From NCBI GenBank assembly GCA_031270985.1, contig JAISWR010000056.1:1-47231 (forward strand): 47,231 bases of DNA, read 5' to 3'. Positions 1 through 6,948 of the stretch are shown here, piece by piece (the stretch's first letter is position 1; the number at the start of each line of letters is the position of its first letter). The stretch comes from Bacteroidales bacterium (GTDB taxonomy: Bacteria > Bacteroidota > Bacteroidia > Bacteroidales > UBA4181). Under the pieces are notes generated by a model. That model ran no database searches and was not told where the DNA came from. It saw only the letters and a list, made by a program, of their open reading frames with translations. The translations under genes were made by a program, and so were the position numbers.

Positions 1-300
1 CATACGGGAGCTGTTTTTATTTCGTTTTTTTTTGTTTGGGTTGGCCGGTGTTGCTATGGATTCGGGCATGTGTGGCAATAGGCTTTTTTCCTGTTTTTCT
101 CAATGGGACACCCAAAAAACCAAAAACTTTTTGGTAACTAATTGATATTAAACTGATCTAAAAACAATCAGAAAAAAGTGAGAAAAACAGGCGTCACGCT
201 GCATTACAATGCACGTGCGTAAACCGGAAAAACTCCGGATAGATCGCAGAGACGCCTTATATCCCGTTCCGGATATTTCTTCACATCTCCTTTCGTTGCA
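1..300. other. Non-coding left edge
   Basis: No convincing gene is seen. The first 190 bases are T- and A-rich and contain a 13-bp inverted repeat (listed separately). Between 205 and 300, downstream of the minus-strand gene ending at 301, there are several short hairpins, for example CCGGA and TCCGG around a 5-base loop at 224-238. None has a clear U-tract in the minus direction, so I do not call a terminator. A short plus-strand frame here overlaps the 3' end of the minus-strand gene and has no family resemblance. Confidence 0.6.
90..191. repeat. 13-bp inverted repeat pair
   Basis: CCTGTTTTTCTCA at 90-102 is repeated exactly in inverse as TGAGAAAAACAGG at 179-191, with 76 bases between. 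The arms are A/T-biased, so chance is possible. No transposase or recombinase lies inside. Confidence 0.45.
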
Positions 301-1230
301 TCATTTTCTGTATTCTTTCACGACTTCGCGCATTTGTAGACGGTACTGTTCCATCTGTTTTTTTGCTTTTTCTACCGATTCTTTCCACTCGCTGGCAATA
401 AGCGGGCTGAAAGAAAAGTTCTGCGACGACATGCCGACAGTATGGTTATGGAGGTTTTGCCGAATAATGCTGAGATAATAATCCGTGTTTTCGATATCAA
501 TCCGCCCCTTTAGAAACAGAATGGAAAAAACGAAAGGCTGACTCCTTACCACATAAATTTCGTTGTAGACGCCGTTCTTTTTTTGGAAAGACGCTATTGC
601 TGTTTTACTCACTCCGTTTACCATTTCCATGTAAGGTTCAAACTTCGAATCAATCAGTATTTTCCGGAAAGTTTCATAATGCGCGGACACATTCGGGCCG
701 GGAATGGACACGCTGCCGTAATTTTCGGGATAGAACTCGGCACGCTGCTGGTTTTCTCCGTTTCTTGTGGTGATGGATATGACTTTATAGGCGGCACGCT
801 GCTGGTTTTCTCCGTTTCCTGTGGTGATGGAGACTTTATCGGTGGATATCTCATCTTTCACGACTTCAATGGATATGATGTCTTCCGGATTCAGTCTGCT
901 CAGGGTGGATTCAACGCCATCTACCAGAATCGCGTATTCCGTGCTGTCGCTGATGTGGAGGAGGGGTTTTCCGAGGAAAGACGATGCAGCCGACTGTGAA
1001 CTTTCTCGTGCAGGTGCAGATTGAGGTTTCGAGGTGGAAACCGGTTTGCGGGCAATGGACTTTGATTCTCGCTCGAATATGTCCCGAAGCATTTCCTGTG
1101 ACAGGGACACCACAGAAACGTCGATCGCTGTCCGGTTTTTCTCCAGAAATTTTTCGATCAACGGACTTTGTGCATAAACGCTGCCGGCTGTTAAACAGGC
1201 TGTAAATATAAGAAAACTGTACTTTTTCAT
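301..1230 (-). CDS. Exported DUF4252-like protein with a TonB-plug-like segment
   Basis: A 309-residue protein with a clear Sec signal peptide (residues 1-20, ending AGSVYAQ). Residues about 22-55 and 180-285 resemble the DUF4252 family, small exported Bacteroidota proteins often encoded beside an ECF sigma factor. Function of the family is unknown. Between these parts lies a Ser/Pro-rich linker (about 61-85) and then residues 98-155, which read like the TonB-receptor plug signature: a VDGV strand, LNPEDIISIEVVKD, then two ITT-x-NG strands. The last part is an 18/17-residue tandem duplication. It is the third gene of a sigma / membrane protein / exported protein set, 24 bases behind the second. 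The family call is moderate; the plug resemblance is read by eye and could be convergent. Confidence 0.7.
   Translation of the reverse strand: MKKYSFLIFTACLTAGSVYAQSPLIEKFLEKNRTAIDVSVVSLSQEMLRDIFERESKSIARKPVSTSKPQSAPARESSQSAASSFLGKPLLHISDSTEYAILVDGVESTLSRLNPEDIISIEVVKDEISTDKVSITTGNGENQQRAAYKVISITTRNGENQQRAEFYPENYGSVSIPGPNVSAHYETFRKILIDSKFEPYMEMVNGVSKTAIASFQKKNGVYNEIYVVRSQPFVFSILFLKGRIDIENTDYYLSIIRQNLHNHTVGMSSQNFSFSPLIASEWKESVEKAKKQMEQYRLQMREVVKEYRK
738..842. repeat. 54/51-bp in-frame tandem duplication
   Basis: Two adjacent copies (738-791 and 792-842) start with CGGCACGCTGCTGG. They differ by two substitutions and one 3-base deletion, so the reading frame of the minus-strand gene is kept. 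They encode DKVSITTGNGENQQRAA and YKVISITTRNGENQQRAEF. The near-identity indicates a recent duplication. Confidence 0.9.
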
Positions 1231-1254
1231 GGTTTTAGGTTTTAGAATGATGTT

Positions 1255-1716
1255 TTAATATGTAATTTGTTCTTGATAAAAGTCGTCGTCCAGAAAATCC
1301 AGCGGATCATACTGTTCTTCCGAAGGTTCGGACATACGGTCGAGGGTCAGGATGGCGTATTTCTTCACCAGTTCGAGGTCGTTGCTGCAATGTCCGTCCA
1401 CCATCACGAAAGTGCCGGTGCATGTGACGGGCTGTTGCCGCTGAGCAAAACGCGACGGCAACCACACGGCAAGCGCTATGCAGGCTGCTGCCGCCGTCCA
1501 TACCCAATACTTGCCGTAATGCGACATTTGCCGCACGGGAGTTTCTCTTTCCCGTCTCTTGCGGGCGATACATTCGAATATCGGGCGGTATGGTTGCCAT
1601 TCATCAGCGACATGCGCCGAAATAAAATATGTGCGCAAGCGCTGTTCGTCCTCATCGGAGGATGTGCCTTCGAAATACCGTTCCAGCAATTTTTTGATGT
1701 CATCTGCTTGGTTCAT
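1255..1716 (-). CDS. Small single-pass membrane protein, putative anti-sigma factor
   Basis: A 153-residue protein not recognisable by one strong motif. The N-terminal 60 residues are charged and helical (DIKKLLERYFEG, a pattern seen in the N-termini of Bacteroidota anti-sigma and FecR-like proteins). One hydrophobic segment follows at about 71-87 (WVWTAAAACIALAVWLP), then an acidic C-terminal tail outside. Its start lies inside the 3' end of the sigma-factor gene (17-nt overlap), so the two are probably translationally coupled. The position right after an ECF sigma factor and the N-in single-pass topology support an anti-sigma role by inference. It lacks a full FecR domain. Confidence 0.65.
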   Translation of the reverse strand: MNQADDIKKLLERYFEGTSSDEDEQRLRTYFISAHVADEWQPYRPIFECIARKRRERETPVRQMSHYGKYWVWTAAAACIALAVWLPSRFAQRQQPVTCTGTFVMVDGHCSNDLELVKKYAILTLDRMSEPSEEQYDPLDFLDDDFYQEQITY

Positions 1717-2218
1717 GTTGTTGGATGTGATTGATTTTAAAAAATATGTCCTTCACTTTTTTTCGCGCTCTCGACAGGTTCATCCGCACTGCAGCCGTGT
1801 TGCAACCCATGATCTCTGCTATCTCATCCGGCAGGTAGCCTTCTACGTCGCGCAGTTGCATCACCATGCGTTGCGTATCGGGCAAACGGTCTATGATTCT
1901 GGCAACCAGCGCAATCAAATCTTTGTTTTCCGTCTGTTCGGCAGGCGTCTGTCCCGTTTCCGGAATATCTGCGGAATATCCGTCCGTCGGTTTCTTCGCT
2001 TTGAGCCTGTTGCGGCAGGTGTTTTTTAGTGTTTGCGTCGCATAGGCTTCAATATTCCTGCAAACGGACAACTGATCGCGTATTTCCCAGAGTTTGAGCA
2101 TGACCTCCTGAGCCACATCTTCGGCGTCGTGCGTATTGCCCGTCATTCTCAGTGCCATACGGAACAACTTATCCCTGACGGGAAACACTTTTGTGCGAAA
2201 CTCCTGAATTTCCTTCAT
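1700..2218 (-). CDS. ECF RNA polymerase sigma factor (sigma-70 family)
   Basis: A 172-residue ECF-type sigma factor. Region 2 covers about residues 12-80 and includes the HDAEDVAQEVMLKLW helix that contacts core polymerase and the -10 element. Region 4 covers about 110-165, with an LPDTQRMVMQLRDVEG start and a GCNTAAVRMNLSRARK recognition helix. I chose the ATG at 2218 rather than the in-frame ATG at 2245, because the best promoter -7 box (2243-2250) would put transcription start near 2236, downstream of the earlier codon. It heads a three-gene set with the putative anti-sigma protein and the exported DUF4252-like protein. Target genes cannot be told. Confidence 0.93.
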   Translation of the reverse strand: MKEIQEFRTKVFPVRDKLFRMALRMTGNTHDAEDVAQEVMLKLWEIRDQLSVCRNIEAYATQTLKNTCRNRLKAKKPTDGYSADIPETGQTPAEQTENKDLIALVARIIDRLPDTQRMVMQLRDVEGYLPDEIAEIMGCNTAAVRMNLSRARKKVKDIFFKINHIQQHEPSR

Positions 2219-2242
2219 TTTATGTATAAGACAATCACGGCG

Positions 2243-2250
2243 CAAAAATA
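2243..2250 (-). promoter_or_regulatory. -7 promoter box (TATTTTTG) for the ECF sigma operon
   Basis: The minus strand reads TATTTTTG, an exact match to the Bacteroidota TAnnTTTG -7 element, about 25 nt before the chosen ATG. No clear TTG -33 element lies at the expected distance, so strength or sigma dependence is uncertain. Confidence 0.5.
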
Positions 2251-2390
2251 TAACATGAAAGGCATAAAATTTTTATGTCGCGTTTGTTCATTCCGTGGAA
2301 TGAATTGCTCGGTAGAAGCCCTATTTTCAAAGACGCCAAGGGCTAAAAGGCGGACGTTAAAGCGGCGTTCGCAAAACGGGCAAATTTATT

Positions 2391-3515
2391 TCAGCAGGAT
2401 ACGGGATGGGCGTAGATTCCCAAAAAGATATTGCTGAAGAGTTGTCTGTCTTCTGCTGTTGCTGTTGCTGCTGCTTTTTTGAAATGTTCTGCGAACAGGG
2501 CTTTTTCTTCGTCGGTGTAATGTGCTGCATACCGGTCGGTTTTTGACAGCATGTCGCAAGCGATATAGTTGTTGCACGTCAGTCGGTAATTTTGTCGAAT
2601 CCGGCTGTCTATCAGCAGTGCTACCTGTTTGTTGAATTTATTGCCGGTGAGTTCGCCGAAAGGCATGAAATCGGCTTCGGTGATCGGTTTGCCGACGGCG
2701 AAATGTACACTGCCTTTGAATTGATGGATACCGGTAAGGATGCTGTTCAAATCTTCGCCGGGTTTTTTCATATAGCTGCCTGTGCGTTGTAAGGAGCAAA
2801 GTTCCGTTGCTTTGAGCAGGTCGCAAGGCTCCCACAGATATGACACCGCTACGGGGACGATATTCAGTTTTGCCAGCGCTTTTGCGGGATGCTCCGCGCG
2901 GCTCATGTGGAACATTTTGATGATGCCCTGGTCGGTAGCGTCTATTCCGTCTTTGGTGCGTCCGTTGCGTTGCGCAATCCATATGGATTCGTGTTTTTCC
3001 TGCAAGGCGTGGTAGATATAGGCGGACAGGTGCAGAGAGTTGGCGTAAAATTCCTTTGCAGTGACGCTACGGATCACTTTGAACATTTTGTTGGATTTGC
3101 CGATGTCTATTGCCAGCGGGGAATCCATCAGGTTGCTGCCGAAAGTGATTTCGGTGGTGGGATGTCCCACACAGTGCAGTGCATACTGTAGCAGCGAGGA
3201 GTCCAGCATGATGTCTCTGTGGTTGGATACGAAAAGGTAGCGTTGTGCCTTGTCCAGCTGTTCAATGCCGCTGCATGAAAAAGAGCTTGTGCTGCGGGCA
3301 ATCACCTGTTCGTTAAAGGTTTTCATCACCTGCGATTGAAATTCGTAAATGGTTGTATAACCTTTCAACATGTTTTTCACGTCCTCCGGTGTTCTGTCGG
3401 GGTACACGTAAGCGGCTAACAGCGGGAAATACTCGCTTTCAACGATGCGTCGCATGGCGACGGGAATTTCTTCGTCACGGTAGGGGCGCAGATCGTCAAA
3501 TTCCGGATTTTTCAT
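2391..3515 (-). CDS. Glycerol acyltransferase-like protein (PlsB/PlsC superfamily)
   Basis: A 374-residue predicted acyltransferase without a signal peptide or clear membrane span. The superfamily signature appears as VSNHRDIMLD (about 96-105), followed by an ESIWIAQRNGRTKDG block (acyl-acceptor phosphate-binding region) and a later VHFAVGKPI block. These are hallmarks of enzymes moving an acyl group from acyl-CoA or acyl-ACP to a glycerol-phosphate-type acceptor. The spacing after the His differs slightly from classic H-x4-D PlsC enzymes, so the acceptor is not certain. The chosen ATG (3515) lies 20 nt inside the end of the upstream acyl-CoA-ligase-like gene; an in-frame ATG at 3533 is possible. 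The pair probably works on one lipid or acyl substrate. Confidence 0.8.
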   Translation of the reverse strand: MKNPEFDDLRPYRDEEIPVAMRRIVESEYFPLLAAYVYPDRTPEDVKNMLKGYTTIYEFQSQVMKTFNEQVIARSTSSFSCSGIEQLDKAQRYLFVSNHRDIMLDSSLLQYALHCVGHPTTEITFGSNLMDSPLAIDIGKSNKMFKVIRSVTAKEFYANSLHLSAYIYHALQEKHESIWIAQRNGRTKDGIDATDQGIIKMFHMSRAEHPAKALAKLNIVPVAVSYLWEPCDLLKATELCSLQRTGSYMKKPGEDLNSILTGIHQFKGSVHFAVGKPITEADFMPFGELTGNKFNKQVALLIDSRIRQNYRLTCNNYIACDMLSKTDRYAAHYTDEEKALFAEHFKKAAATATAEDRQLFSNIFLGIYAHPVSC

Positions 3516-4809
3516 GATTCTTACGTTTATCAATAAATTTTATAGATTTGCGGCTCATATCGGGGAAGTTTATTTTACGGATTGTTTCCGCCGGACATAT
3601 TTCTATATCCGGAGCGACGCGGATTCGGGCGCGGAAGCGGTCTTTGAGGTCTTTCACCGCTTCGGCGGGCTGTTGGCGGAGTCCTACGCGTACCAGCACC
3701 GCATCGGTTCCATTGTCGTTGTCGCTCACCTCCACCACATAATTTTCAACGTAAGGGGTGTTGTCCAGCACGTCGAATATGGCGGGCGGGTACAGCGTAG
3801 TGCCTTTATATTTCACCATGTGGTTGGCACGTCCCACCACTGGGCTTACCCGCATGGAAGTCCGTCCGCATTTGCACGGTGCGGTATGGATGCTCATCAG
3901 GTCGCCGGTTTTGAAGCGGAGCAACGGCATGCCTTCCACGCCCAGGGTGGTCACTACAAGTTCTCCCACATCGCCTTCGTGCACCGGATTTCCTTTTTCG
4001 TCCATCAGTTCACAGATAATCAGTTCGGGATGGTGGTGTCCGCCGCATCCGTAGCGGCATTCGGCAAAAGTGGTCGCCATTTCGGTGGAAGCGTAGGTGG
4101 AATACAACTCCACATCCCATTTTTCTTTGATGCGCTGTCCGAGCAGGTTTAGCGAGAAGTCTTGATCGCGAAGGTTTTCGCCGATACATACTACTTTTTT
4201 CACGCTGGACGTGCGGTAATCGATGTTGTGTTCTTCGGCGTATTTGATGATGTGCAGGATGAATGAAGGCACGCACATCACCGTGTTGGGGCGGATGCGG
4301 CAAATGGTGTTCCACTGTAATTCGGGAATACCGTTGCCCACGCGGATGATGCCCGCTCCGAGTGCACGCAGACCGAGGAAATACGCCAATCCTGCCATGA
4401 ACCGTTTGTCTATGGTGGTCATCAGTTGTACAATGTCTGCGGAGGTAGTGCCCGTGCAAAGGAACGATATTTGTTCGTTATAGGCAAGCCTGTCCAAATC
4501 CCTGTCGGTCATGGCAAAGGTGACGGGATCACCCAGCGTGCCGGATGTGGTGATGTAGTCAATGATTTTTTCGCGCGGCACGCACACAAACTCGTCATTA
4601 TGGAGTTGCAAGTCTTTCTTTTCGGTGAACGGAATGTGTTGCAAGTCTTCCAAGCGTTTGATGTTCCCCGTATCAATGTGATGATCGCGGAACATCCGCC
4701 GGTAAAACGGAGAGCAACGGCTCAGATATTGCAGGGCCGTTTGCATTTTCTCCTCCTGAAAACGTTTGATCTCTTCTTTCGGTCGGTATTCTATTTCGGG
4801 TTCGTTCAT
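3496..4809 (-). CDS. PaaK-like acyl-CoA ligase (AMP-forming)
   Basis: A 437-residue ANL-superfamily adenylating enzyme of the phenylacetate-CoA-ligase (PaaK) type. Motifs: the ATP-phosphate loop TTSGTLGDP (87-95), the YSTYASTEMA adenine-binding block, the metal-site-like CRYGCGGHHHPE stretch, GDVGELVVTTLG, and FKTGDLM. The C-terminal swinging domain ends in a conserved-looking RKINFPDMSRKS lysine region. The length matches PaaK (about 430). It activates a carboxylic acid as acyl-AMP and then acyl-CoA; the substrate cannot be read from sequence. It overlaps the next gene, an acyltransferase, which suggests activation and transfer of the same acyl group. No other phenylacetate catabolism genes are nearby, so a phenylacetate role is doubtful. 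Confidence 0.85.
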   Translation of the reverse strand: MNEPEIEYRPKEEIKRFQEEKMQTALQYLSRCSPFYRRMFRDHHIDTGNIKRLEDLQHIPFTEKKDLQLHNDEFVCVPREKIIDYITTSGTLGDPVTFAMTDRDLDRLAYNEQISFLCTGTTSADIVQLMTTIDKRFMAGLAYFLGLRALGAGIIRVGNGIPELQWNTICRIRPNTVMCVPSFILHIIKYAEEHNIDYRTSSVKKVVCIGENLRDQDFSLNLLGQRIKEKWDVELYSTYASTEMATTFAECRYGCGGHHHPELIICELMDEKGNPVHEGDVGELVVTTLGVEGMPLLRFKTGDLMSIHTAPCKCGRTSMRVSPVVGRANHMVKYKGTTLYPPAIFDVLDNTPYVENYVVEVSDNDNGTDAVLVRVGLRQQPAEAVKDLKDRFRARIRVAPDIEICPAETIRKINFPDMSRKSIKFIDKRKNHEKSGI

Positions 4810-4857
4810 GACGGTTTAAATTTTACGGCACAATGGCCGTTTCCGATCTTCGGGTGG

Positions 4858-4865
4858 CAAAGATA
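4858..4865 (-). promoter_or_regulatory. -7 promoter box (TATCTTTG) for the ligase/acyltransferase pair
   Basis: The minus strand reads TATCTTTG 49 nt before the ligase ATG. No good -33 box is visible. It is divergent from the plus-strand box at 4933. Confidence 0.55.
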
Positions 4866-4932
4866 GTAAAGATAAAAACGAGTTGTAATATTCTGGCGAA
4901 TAAAAAATAGGATAATTTTTTCCAAAAGGTTG

Positions 4933-4940
4933 TATCTTTG
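4933..4940 (+). promoter_or_regulatory. -7 promoter box (TATCTTTG) for the LTA-synthase-family gene
   Basis: An exact TAnnTTTG match that predicts a start near 4947 and a leader of about 80 nt before the ATG at 5028. The -33 region is poor. Confidence 0.55.
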
Positions 4941-5027
4941 CGTCCGGATGCAGTCAAAACCGGCAGTCAGAAGATGAATTTTATACGGGGATTGAATGCG
5001 ACCGATGTTTTGTTTTAATAAATCCGA

Positions 5028-6872
5028 ATGTACCGCAAAAAGCGTATTCTTTTCTTTTTGTACTACTTCCTGTATTGGATGGTGTTCTTTCTGACGGCAC
5101 GGCTGGTTTTCATGCTGTACCGGCACGATTTGTCGTTTGCGCTGAATATTCGCGAATGGGGAAATATTTTTCTGTATGGAGCGTGGATGGACGCATCCGT
5201 AAGCGGGTACATCTCCGCTGTTGTCGCACTGTTGCTTGCGTGTACGACTTTTTCCGGAGGCGTCGTCGCATCGCGCACAGTGTCGGCATACACATACATC
5301 GTTGCTGCCATAGCGGGATTGATGACGGTTGCCGATGCGGAATTATACGGCCATTGGGGATTCAGACTCGACAGCACGCCGTTGATGTACCTCAAAACGC
5401 CCAAAGAAGCCTTTGCGTCCATCGGCACCGGGAAAATCATATTGCTGCTGGCATTATTCGCTCTTTTTACTTGTGCGGCAGGATGGATTTACCGCACCGC
5501 TGTGCACGCTACGCTCAAAAAATCCGGACGGACAGGATGGGCAGGTATTCCCGTTTTCCTGTTTGCCGCCGCGCTGATGATTCTTCCCATACGCGGCAAT
5601 TTAGGCGTTGCTCCGATGAACGTCGGGTTTGTTTATCATTCCGAAAAGATTTTTGCCAATCATGCGGCAATCAATGTGGTATGGAATGTGGGGAAATCGC
5701 TGTCGGAATCCGAGAAAATTTCCGAATATGCTTATATGGACAAACAACAAGCTGAAGCGCTGTTTGAAAAAACGCATCCGTCGCAACGTGAAACCGGTAA
5801 ATTGCTGCACACGGAACGTCCCAATGTAATTGTGATGATTTTCGAAAGTTTTTCCAACCGTATGATAGCGGCGTTGGGTGGAAAAACGGGCGTTACGCCC
5901 AATCTCAACCGCCTGTGCAGGGAAGGAATCGCATTTTCCGGCATCTATTCCGTCGGCGATCGCACGGACAAGGGATTGTTGGGCGTTTTAAGCGGATACC
6001 CTGCACATCCCACGGCAAGAGTGATAAAATATCCCGAAAAAACCCGCCGTTTGCCTTTCCTGAGCAAGGATTTTAAACAGGCGGGCTATCACACCGAACA
6101 TGTTTCGGGTTTTGACAACAAATTTTCCAACATCATGTCCTATCTAAGCAATGCGGGCTATGACAGGATTACCGATCGCAACGATTTCCCTGCGGAAACC
6201 TACCGCGATGCCAAATGGGGCGTTCCGGATCATTATGTGTTTGAAAAACTGCTGGAACGCTGCAACGATACTGGCCAGCCGTTTTTCAAATCGTTTATCA
6301 CCTTGAGCAGTCATGAGCCTTTTGATGTCCCGATGCTCACGGTAATTGAAGGCAGCGACGACGAAAGCCGTTTTCTGAATGCCGCATACTATACCGACCG
6401 TGCATTGGGCGCATTCATTGACAGCGCTCGCCACAGCGCATGGTGGGACAATACACTGATTGTCATCACCGCCGATCATGGCACGGGGCTTCCGGGCTAC
6501 TTGCCGGCACACGATCCCGAACGTTTCCACATCCCCATGATATGGACGGGCGGCGCTGTTGCCGTGAAAGACACCGTAATCACCACCGTTGCCACTCAAA
6601 CGGATATTGCCCGCACCGTTCTTGCGCAGTTGGGTATTCGCGGCGACGCCTACCGCTTCGGTAAGGATATACTGGGAACGCCTGTCAGCCGGTGCGCCTT
6701 CTACACATTCAACGACGGTTTCGGATGGGTGACCGACAGTGCGCGCATAGAGTTCGATAACGTCAGCCGCTCCGTCATCTATCGCGACGGAAATCTTTCC
6801 CCTGAAATGATTGAGCAAGGCAAAGCTACGTTGCAGGTGTTCGCGGAACATTTCAAGAATCTGGGACGATAG
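5028..6872 (+). CDS. LTA synthase-family membrane sulfatase/phosphotransferase
   Basis: A 614-residue inner-membrane enzyme. The N-terminal 200 residues hold about five hydrophobic spans (for example 8-30, 60-80, 85-105, 137-157, 175-192). The C-terminal part is an alkaline-phosphatase/sulfatase fold facing the periplasm. Visible active-site elements: NVIVMIFESFS with the metal-binding Glu (about 265), GDRTDKG with the candidate nucleophile Thr (about 312), and TADHGTG (about 481) for metal ligands. The family includes Gram-positive lipoteichoic-acid synthases and Gram-negative phosphoglycerol or phosphoethanolamine transferases. Bacteroidota make no LTA, so transfer of a phospholipid headgroup to a surface glycan or lipid is the likelier role. 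It is a single-gene unit, divergent from the acyl-CoA ligase. Confidence 0.85.
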   Translation: MYRKKRILFFLYYFLYWMVFFLTARLVFMLYRHDLSFALNIREWGNIFLYGAWMDASVSGYISAVVALLLACTTFSGGVVASRTVSAYTYIVAAIAGLMTVADAELYGHWGFRLDSTPLMYLKTPKEAFASIGTGKIILLLALFALFTCAAGWIYRTAVHATLKKSGRTGWAGIPVFLFAAALMILPIRGNLGVAPMNVGFVYHSEKIFANHAAINVVWNVGKSLSESEKISEYAYMDKQQAEALFEKTHPSQRETGKLLHTERPNVIVMIFESFSNRMIAALGGKTGVTPNLNRLCREGIAFSGIYSVGDRTDKGLLGVLSGYPAHPTARVIKYPEKTRRLPFLSKDFKQAGYHTEHVSGFDNKFSNIMSYLSNAGYDRITDRNDFPAETYRDAKWGVPDHYVFEKLLERCNDTGQPFFKSFITLSSHEPFDVPMLTVIEGSDDESRFLNAAYYTDRALGAFIDSARHSAWWDNTLIVITADHGTGLPGYLPAHDPERFHIPMIWTGGAVAVKDTVITTVATQTDIARTVLAQLGIRGDAYRFGKDILGTPVSRCAFYTFNDGFGWVTDSARIEFDNVSRSVIYRDGNLSPEMIEQGKATLQVFAEHFKNLGR

Positions 6873-6889
6873 ACAATCCGCCAAACAAA

Positions 6890-6922
6890 TCGTCGCCAAC
6901 GCTTATGGGCGTATGGCGACGA
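6890..6922. terminator. Hairpin between convergent genes
   Basis: TCGTCGCCA (6890-6898) pairs perfectly with TGGCGACGA (6914-6922). ACGC and GCGT extend the stem inside, with one bulged A and a TTATGG loop. It sits between the converging ends at 6872 and 6949, as a shared terminator would. There is no U-tract on either strand, so intrinsic termination is not certain. Confidence 0.55.
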
Positions 6923-6948
6923 CACAGAATCAAAAATAAATAAAACAT

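Noticed and set aside
209-478. An 89-residue plus-strand frame at the left edge
   Set aside because: Antisense to the end of the DUF4252-like gene, with no start signal or family match.
4806-5126. A 106-residue minus-strand frame across the divergent ligase/LTA-synthase promoters
   Set aside because: It covers both -7 boxes and overlaps the starts of two well-supported genes. The composition is promoter-like.
6144-6899. A 251-residue minus-strand frame under the LTA-synthase-family gene
   Set aside because: It is fully antisense to a conserved catalytic domain and lacks any motif.
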